Source of the DNA: Cercophora sp. LCS_1 | Taxonomy: Eukaryota > Ascomycota > Sordariomycetes > Sordariales > Lasiosphaeriaceae | Reading direction: 5' to 3' | Assembly (NCBI GenBank): GCA_036250225.1 | Contig: JAPZLL010000002.1 | Location: 1,240,001-1,304,000 of the forward strand | Length of the DNA: 64,000 nt | In this document: positions 56,488-64,000 of the stretch, one piece after another | Position numbering within the stretch: the first letter of the stretch is position 1 | Layout: each line of letters begins with the position of its first letter | Position numbers and translations under genes: made by a program | Notes under the pieces: generated by a model | What the model saw: the letters and a program-made list of their open reading frames with translations, nothing else | The model's database searches: none | What the model was told of the DNA's origin: nothing

Positions 56488-57140
56488 ATGGCTTACTTGT
56501 TGTTCAACAGCCTTGAGCCACCAGTTCAAGAGCAGGATGCTTTAAGTTTGCCAAGAAGACCTTCTGGAGCTGAAGCAATCGCCAAAAAAAACACCAAGCG
56601 GTCAGAAACCCCTGGTACCAGACGTCCAAGACTTCAACCGTTGAGCGTGCGATCAACATTGGCGGTATCATCAGCGCCCAGCTCGTTAAGAACCACCGTG
56701 GAACGGTAGGGCTCACACGGCTACCGTCTAAACTATTCTACCACGATGTCATGCAAGCTGGGCACAAGCGGGTCCCTAGACTACTCTACCCAAGGACAGC
56801 CAACGGATCTTGACAGAGATCGGAGGCTCAAAGAGGGGATTTATGAGCCACCCGTCTTATAACATCGCTCATGTCAAGTACGCCTGCGACCTTGCGATCG
56901 AGGCAGCTGTGAATGCAAAACTCACGGGCATCAACGGCAAATCCAAGCGAATCTTTATCTTGCCATTTTACGTGGCCCAGGTGCACTAATACAATGATGA
57001 GCTTGAGAATCGCTATAGTGCAGGATCAATCACCCGCGAAACCGTCCAGATGATGGATATCAGAACCATGGGCACGAAAGTGCTACTGCAGATCTTGGGA
57101 TCATCGAGTTCCAGCCGGACCGCCCTGGACTCGCTGCAGA
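56488..57140 (+). pseudogene. Broken superfamily-1 helicase relic, C-terminal half
   Basis: Plus-strand pieces in different frames match the back half of a UPF1/DNA2-like helicase. The first (56628-56810) reads I-G-G-I-I-S-A-Q-L-V-K-N-H-R-G-T then L-P-S-K-L-F-Y-H-D-V; compare the helicase motif with Q-L-x-x-N/Q-Y-R then F-P-S-x-x-F-Y. It ends in TGA at 56811. The second (from 56846, another frame) reads I-F-I-L-P-F-Y-V-A-Q-V, then a stop at 56987, then Y-N-D-E-L-E-N-R in the same frame; compare the I-x-x-x-T-P-Y-x-x-Q-V motif of these enzymes. No Walker A motif or start is present. It is complementary in content to the relic at 13.6-14.9 kb, which holds the front half. The assignment is by motif only. 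Confidence 0.5.
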
Positions 57141-57169
57141 GGGGCTTTTGTAAGACATGGACAAAAATA

Positions 57170-57480
57170 CGGGCCTCATATTTGGTCGACTCAGATGCTG
57201 CTTAAAGTAATCTTGACCGGAATGATCATTTTCTAAATGCACAGAAATTCCACCTTCAGTGTTTGGAATATCTTTTGAAGCCCCTGCAATATTTTCGTAC
57301 GTCTGAAAATATTGGGATCCCCCTTTTCCCTTTAAAACACGCCCCAAAATCATAGCCACAGCACTCTGAACGTTTATTGAAGGCGTCTGAAATATTACCC
57401 CATGCCTCGGGATAATATTCGAGGCCTCCGAGTATTGTTTTACGTCTTAGAATTTTGGGGGCTCTCCTTATTTTCCGTGG
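57170..57480. repeat. Degenerate tandem array, unit about 20-21 nt (clearest copy)
   Basis: Unit starts read at about 57197, 57219, 57239, 57260, 57280, 57301, 57322, 57341, 57361, 57383, 57404, 57424, 57444 and 57461, steps of 17-22 and mostly 20-22. Many units start GCCTC, GTCTG, GTCTT or GCCCC and carry an A/T core (GGAATATC, GCAATATT, GAAAATATT, GGATAATATT, GAGTATTG, GAATTTTG) 6-8 bases later. The best are 57383-57443. Similar but weaker spacing may go on to about 57740. No protein is encoded. Confidence 0.6.
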
Positions 57481-58026
57481 TGTACCGTGTCCCTTGACGT
57501 TTCTTGCCAAACATAATTTCGGCAGAGGTCTAGTAATCATATCTTAACACCTCAGCCATTTTAATCCAATGCCTTCTATGATGCCGCCAGGTCCACGAGA
57601 CAAGATAAACGGCATATATAACAACCTTGAAGGGTGTTTTAAGTATTGAAGAGCCATACATCTGAAATACAATTGCGTTGGCTTATTTCCGAATGCCTCA
57701 AGAAAACATCAAAAGGCCTTGCGGTTGTTGGTTGACGAGTATTGGCGTTCAAAATATCCATCCAGATCACTTGAATTAACATTCATTGGATTTACTGTAC
57801 GTGTGAAGCAGTAGCATGGTTGCCACGGTTCAATGTTTGGTGATTCCCAAGGGGTAATCAACAGTTGGCACTTCCTGTGAAATCCAAACAAAAAATTGAT
57901 AGCGTTGTGGTATTTGCCAGCCGCCTTCCAACCGACTCCTGAGCCATGTTGCTAGTCAGTCTTGCTCAATAGCAGTCTAGAAACCCAGTAGTCGTAAACG
58001 CCAAAAAGAACATCCCGATATTGCGT
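57481..58026. other. 3' flank of the ABCA gene and repeat tail
   Basis: About 550 A/T-richer bases up to the ABC transporter stop codon. No gene recognised. Confidence 0.5.
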
Positions 58027-61000
58027 CTAAGCCAAGCCCAAGAACCTTCGCCAGGTCGGTCTTTTCGTCTCCTCTTCCTCAGTAAAGTTGTTCTTGACAA
58101 CGCTGAGGAACACACGCTCCAGAGTCGGCGCGCCGATGGAGTAGTCCTGAATCCCCAACTCACGCTTGAACTTCTCTAGTTGCGCGATGACATGGCCAAC
58201 GCCACCGCCTCGTCCCTTTCCCTCGGCTCGAATTGTCAGATCACCATTGCCCTCTGCCGGCGCCGCGACCGCGACCCCAGCAACTGGCACCATGAACTTG
58301 ATCTGCCCGCCAATATTGGCGCCCTCGAACCTCGCATCAGGGAACTTCTCCTTCACCCACCCCTCCACTGCCCTCATCTCCCCCTCCGTCGAGTGCGGCG
58401 CAGTAGCCAACACCAGCTCGACATGATACAGATTACTGTACCGCTGCCTGAGCACCTGCGTCGTCCCGATAGCCAACAGCCTCCTGCTCAGGATTGCCGC
58501 CCTTGTCGCCAAAGCATCCGCCTCTTCCATGGAATGTGTCGTTAGCAACACAGATCGACCCGGGGCAACCTCCTCTGCCAGCACCTTCCACATGTTTCTT
58601 TTGGCCGCCGCGTCCATGGCACTGCTAGGTTCGTCGAGGATCAAAACCGCGGGGTCTCCCATCAACGCAATAGCCAAGCTCAACTTTCGCTTGTTGCCCC
58701 CGGACAACTTGGACGCTTGCGTGTTGGCAAACGGCGTAAGCCCAACCCTCGCCATTGCGATCTCAGCATTGGCCCGCACCTCGGCCCGCCCTTGGACGCC
58801 CTTGATGCGGGCGTAAAACTCGAGATGCTGCCTTGCCGTCAAGAGGTCAAGCGCGTCGAACTGCGGACACACGCCAATGGACTGTGTCAACTTCCGAGAG
58901 TGCCCGGTGACGTCTTCGTCGCGAAGCAAGATGCGGCCCGAGTCTGGCTTCAACTCTCCGCGCATGAGGTTGACAATCGTGGTCTTTCCGGCGCCGTTGG
59001 GACCGAGAAGGGCGAGGATTTCGTTTTGGCCAAGCCCAAGGGAGACGTCATCGACGGCAACGTTGGTGTTGAAGGCTTTCGACACGTGGGCCATCCGGAG
59101 GAGGTCGTCGGCCTGGGCCGTTTCGACGCGGACGGCTTCCTTATCGACGCCGGTGGCGGTGGCGAGGGAGACAGCAACTTCTTCGGGGTGAGGCTCAGTC
59201 CGGCCACGGGGCTTGAGCATGGAGAAATTGAGGTCGCTGTCGAGCCAGACGAGGAGCGCGGCGAGGGCTATGACTTGGATAATGAGATAGGTGATGGGAA
59301 AGCCATAACCCCACCAGGATCCAGGGGCCGAAAGCTCTGTTGAGTCACCACGACAAGCCAGCCGATACAAATTCAAGCCAACTGCCATGCCCCTAAAGAC
59401 ATTACCGATTGGGAAAATGAGGTCTAGGACGTATGAGACAATGTCTGTGTTTCGCTGGATGTCGAGGGGGTCGCTCAAGATGCTCGGAAGTGTGTATGAT
59501 AAAGCCAACCCAAAGTAGGCGACGGCCGAGATTCCGAGTGTCCAGAGGAACGCCGAGAGCTGGGAGGCGGCCCGAGACGACACGATGTAGCCTACAAGGA
59601 TGCTCGTCATGCCATGGAGAAGGACGATGGCAAACATATAAGACGACCCCCACCAGAAAGGAAACTGGACGCTGATAGTCACAGTGTAGGCGATCGAGAT
59701 GACAAGCACGAAACAAAAGTCAAAGAAAAAGTACGCCGCCCACATTGGGAGAGGCCTGACTCCGTTCGAGCACTGTAGGGCTCGGACCTGGCTTGTCCGC
59801 TCAAAGGCTGGGTAGAGGGCGAAAAAGGCTGGGTAAACGGTGAAGATGAAAGCCGCATACTGCATTTGGTGTTAGCCGTGGCCTGGGCTGGTGTCTTTTC
59901 TGCCAGCTTACCAATATGTAAGTCCAACTGGCGTCAATCACGTCGCTGAACTGCAGCCAATGTCAGCACCGGTCGTGGACAGAAGCACCGGACGACATCA
60001 ATCTCAAGTTCTGACGTACTGATCCGTAGGTTGTAGTCAACGCGCTAGCAATGCTAACGCCGCTACGCATCAGAGTGTAGACTCTCAAGCTGATCAGAGC
60101 CTGCTCTGTGTTGCCCGCCTGGTGTGCGATCGTCGGCTTGTCGCCCACGTACACGCCCCCGTACGCAAGGTGGTGATTTTCCCTGATGTACCGGTGGAAG
60201 CTGTCAAAGTCCGGTTGCGGTTCCCAGTCGGCGTCAAAGTTGCTAGAATTATATCCCGTTTCGGCAATGGGCGAATTAACCAGGACGTTGAAAAGCTCCT
60301 CGGCACGCGACGAGGGGCCAAACGGCATGCTGCGCTCATATTTGTAGTATGGTGAGGATATTGTTGATCTCAATTGCAAATCCTGCGTGAATTCGTATCT
60401 GTTGGTGATTCCACGACAGTCGGGTCGTTCGAAATCGTCAGCAATAAACACATTGATAGGCGGCATGGTAGCTATCGGGAGGGCGAGGGCGAGGAAAGCG
60501 CCCGCCCAGTAACGTGGAAGAATCCGTAAGCGCTTCATCATGAGAATGCTGACTTGCTGGAAGAACGTGGTCCGCCTCCCGGACGTCAATGTACCGGCTA
60601 CCGGCGTGGGTGTTGCCCTTTCGTCTTCGCTCTCCGACGGGGTGGTCTTCCGCGCGGCGTCAACATCGTCCTGGGCCACACGGAGAAAGACGTCCTCTAC
60701 GGTCGGTCCGGCAATTCGGACTTCACTACTACCCGCTGACTCGATTCGGGCAACGAGTTCCGCCGCCGAAGTTGAGTCTGGCGTTCTGTAAACGATTTGG
60801 TCTTGGTGGGTTGATTTTGGCAAATCCAGCCCCTTGATGTCAGCATCTTTCGGGAGATAAACACGGTAACCTCCACCAAAGCGATTCTTCAGCTCAGCAC
60901 CGGAGCCTTGGCATTTGATCTGACCCTTGGAAAGAATTACGATGTGATCTGCAAGAACTTCGCCCTGTGATATGATTCAGTCAGAGATCTCTCTCAGGGA

Positions 61001-63161
61001 GAACTAAACCAGGGTCTCGGTACCTCGTCAAGGAAGTGGGTGGTGAACACCATGCTGACGGACTTCCTTCGTTCGAGAACAATGTCCCATATTGTCCTTC
61101 TCGAGATCGGATCCTACGACAGTTAAGACGAAGCCACATGCATGCTTTATACACGTGAACCTTACCAAACCAGTCGTCACCTCGTCCATCAGACACACTG
61201 TTGCTCCACCAACAAACATACAAGCCAACTGAAGCTTTCTCTTCTGTCCACCGCTCAATGTCCGTGCCTGGCAGTCTGTCTTGGCCGTTAGGTCGCAAGC
61301 CGCAATCAAGGCGTGCAGTCCTTCGAGATTCTCATCGCCGCCCTTCAGTTGGCTCCAAAATTGGACGTGCTCGAGCACAGTTAGTCGGTTGAACAGAACG
61401 TTCTTCTGTGGACAGACACCAAGCCTCGAGGGCCGAGTGTTGATGAACATGTCTCCGGATGTGGGCACGTGGAAGCCCGATAGAAGATCCAGCGTGGTTG
61501 ATTTCCCGGCACCGTTGACGCCGAGGAGGCAGAGGATTTGGTTCTTCTGGGCCACAAGATCAAGGCTATCAAGCGCCCTGAAGCCGTTTGTATCGCCCCT
61601 ACCAAAGATGCGCTGGAACCACTTGGTCGGGTAGACTTTGGTGAGGCCAACAATCCGAATAGCCGCGTCCGGGGTGTCCGGCTCCTCCGACACAGTCTCG
61701 GAAAGTGTCCTCGCCTTGAAGTTGAGCCCATGTATTCTCTTCTCCGCCAAGATTGTGAGGAGTGGATAGACAATGATGTGAAGAATCAACATTGCCCAAA
61801 ATGCCAGAACCGGAACGTAGTATTTTTCGACCGGAAGCTCGTCGCCCAAGACTTGCGCTAATTCTGAAAAGGGTGCTTTGGAAGCTGTCATATCGATCGG
61901 CTCGCTGACCATCGCAAACCTACCCATCTAGCCATGGCTTGTCAGAATTTGGGAAGGGCGTGCAACTTGACGACACAACACGTACCTGAGTGAGGGCAAA
62001 GATGTAGTTCATCGAGGGAAACAAGATAGACAAAAAGACAACTTTGGGGAGGTTAACATCCTTGTTCAGCAGGACAGCGGCGCCGCCGCCTAAACAGCAG
62101 ACACAAACTAAGACGAAAACACTCGAAATCCTTCGTCTGTGAAAAAACGAGGCGCCGAAAACGCTAGCGGTGAGAAAGGCAAGGCCCGTCCAGATCTGCC
62201 AAAAGACGAGAATAGCGGCATTTGAGTCGTAGAAAAGGAAGTGATGGTACAAGACTCCAGCCACGACCCAGCCTATAGACTGACACGCCGAGAGTGCCAA
62301 AATGGAGCTTACGACACGGGCTGCAGGTGACCCGCCCATAGCGTCTATAAGCTGCGAGATCCCATCTGCCCGTTCTCCCGTCACGAAGCTGACGGCATGG
62401 TAGACTCCAGGGAGGGTCCCCAGAAAGAAGACGATGACATAGGTTGTGACAAGAGCCTGGTTGAATGTCGCCCGTACCATGAGGTCGATACCCTCCTGAT
62501 CATCGAAGGTATATTGAAACTCGTCGGGCACCTCACTGCTGTTCGTTATAGCATTGTCGATAGCCAACTGAACAGGCATCTGGAATAGTTGGATGTCGTT
62601 TGTTTTGGTGTGGACATTGGGAAACCAGCCATTTCGACTTGGGTCGAACTGGAGTGTGTAGTTCCAAGTTTGGTTGAGATGGAGTGTAAGAGGGGAGTCG
62701 ATAAAGCTGACGATGGCATAGCATCGACTCACTTTTCTGTAGTTTGGGATACACTGATCCGAGGCCTGTTGACGGTCCGAGAATACCACAACGCGCTCCG
62801 GTGGGAGGGTGGCAGATACAGCTTGTATTACCCTTTCAACGTCTGACCCAGATTGCTCGGGTCGGACGAAGACCAGTTGTTGGTTCCCAGAGATGCTGTC
62901 TCGAATCGATCGCACGGGCGCCGCTTCTCCAATTCCTACAGGGCGTCAGAACGGCACCTCAACTTCCGCGCAGTCTTCTCAAGCCTTACCATATCGGTTA
63001 CTGGTTGGGGAGTAGTTTCTAATGTTCAGTAACAGGGCGTAGATAAGTACCGGAGCGACGATTGCTTGAAGGAGCGTTCCGAGCCAGTGTCGAGTGACGA
63101 GTAACAGTAGATTTTTCTTGGTCAAAGCCCTGATTTGCCTCAGAAAGTCGCTTCGTGCCAT
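58027..63161 (-). CDS. Full-length ABC transporter, subfamily A type
   Basis: Seven exons on the minus strand: 63161-62990, 62935-61986, 61927-61166, 61113-61024, 60964-60020, 59950-59912, 59859-58027; total 1596 residues. One exon is only 39 nt. Layout: TMD1 with a large loop after helix 1 (about 50-375), NBD1, TMD2, NBD2. NBD1: Walker A G-V-N-G-A-G-K-S (about 510), signature L-S-G-G-Q-K-R-K, Walker B and D-loop D-E-V-T-T-G-L-D-P, H-loop T-T-H. NBD2: Walker A G-P-N-G-A-G-K-T (about 1272), signature L-S-G-G-N-K-R-K, D-E-P-S-S-A-M-D, T-T-H-S-M-E-E-A-D. This domain order and signatures fit ABCA lipid or sterol movers; the substrate is unknown. Two features are less common: Val replaces the Pro after the catalytic Glu in NBD1, and the D-loop of NBD2 is S-A-M-D. 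The start gives a typical short N-terminus before helix 1. Confidence 0.93.
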
Positions 63162-64000
63162 GGCGACAGGAGGAATCGTAGGCGCGTGTAGAGGAGAAAC
63201 GCCTGACAAACCCCGGTTGAGACCCCAGAAAGAAGAGCCTGCCGGCAAAGATATATCAAGCTTCGAGATGATCCTCGGGCCGAGAGGGAATCGATTCGGT
63301 GCCTCTTAGAGGGGCACGGCGGCGAGGACATGGCATCTTCATCTTGTTCGTTACGCGGGACCAAACTTGTGTTGCTCCTATCATGGCTCGATCCTGGCTT
63401 ACCCTGCCCCACGGGTATTGAGTTGCAGGCGGCACATAGTCACAGCCCTACTTCAATTGCAAATTGCGATGTCAATACGAGTACCCATATCCAGAGGGAC
63501 GGCCGTGCGGTCATTGCAGCAGTCCAACAGGTCGGGCCAGTGACCAGTCCATGGGAGCCGCCAGGCTACCTCGCAGTCCACTAACAACGAGACGTATCGG
63601 CGTTTGCTGCCAGTGGTGACGAATCAGTCCAGATCCATTACAAGTGGTACGGTGCCCAGCATCTCCAGGCCGTATACAGCCGCCTTCACACGGTGGGGAC
63701 CCTCTGAACGCGTCATCTACTGGGCTGGGTATAAGATCCTTGGTGTATGTATTCGGAAGGTGCGATCTGAATCCTTCGCGGCATGACATCTCACATTGGC
63801 GACTTGAGTGCCGTAAGTGAGGCTGGTGACATGTGGCTCATGCCTGAGGGCTGTGTACTCGAACTGAAGAGTCTTGGTTGCACCGAGTCTTGAGAAGTTC
63901 GGCTGAAAAGGGGGAGGTTGGTCTTGACGCTTAGTGGTTTTTGTGGCTTCGAGCAAGCATAACGGAGCATTAGGCCTGAAAAAGGGTCGACTTAATGCCT
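63162..64000. other. Upstream flank of the ABCA gene
   Basis: 839 bases to the window edge. It should hold the ABCA promoter. Short ORFs on both strands have no recognisable sequence. Confidence 0.5.

Overview
This window is nuclear DNA from a filamentous ascomycete, most likely a Sordariomycete (class inferred, species not identified). The reasons are short spliceosomal introns (about 48-120 nt) with GT donors, CTAAC-like branch sites and AG acceptors, pyrimidine-rich leaders, monocistronic genes on both strands, and clear orthologues of conserved eukaryotic proteins. There is no operon, prophage, plasmid or CRISPR signal. I read 23 protein-coding genes; one runs off the left edge.

Left part (1-16.4 kb): a PLC-like phosphodiesterase (5' part only), a small secreted NTF2-like protein, a Kre9/Knh1-type GPI-anchored wall protein, alpha-tubulin, eIF3m and a UMP kinase with an N-terminal leader. 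After the UMP kinase comes a gene-poor stretch (about 13.5-16.2 kb) with a broken superfamily-1 helicase relic and short phased repeats. Middle (16.4-49.2 kb): a dense housekeeping block with FAP1/NF-X1, a zinc-binding protein, Rpt1, Cct4, Ars2, TspO, the mitochondrial ornithine carrier, Prp28, mL59, Dph4, 14-3-3, ATPase inhibitor IF1, Nsp1, a Laa2/DUF5102 protein and eIF2 gamma. Right part (49.2-64 kb): a long non-coding gap, a four-helix membrane protein, a second gene-poor patch with another helicase relic and the best repeat array, and a full-length ABCA transporter.

The genes do not form one pathway. Several neighbours share a theme or a promoter: Rpt1/Cct4 (protein quality control) and Prp28/mL59 are divergent pairs; eIF3m, eIF2 gamma and Dph4 serve translation; Ars2, Prp28 and Nsp1 serve RNA processing and export; the ornithine carrier, IF1, mL59 and probably TspO are mitochondrial.

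The least explained material is a family of degenerate tandem units of about 20-22 nt, each with a G/C-rich start (GCCTC/GGCCT-like) and an A/T core (AATATT-like), at five places: 14.57-14.70, 15.37-15.48, 46.86-47.06, 56.20-56.31 and 57.17-57.48 kb. Four of the five lie next to the helicase relics. I found no convincing new multi-gene system. All exon borders were read by eye from splice signals and reading frame and have no transcript support here.
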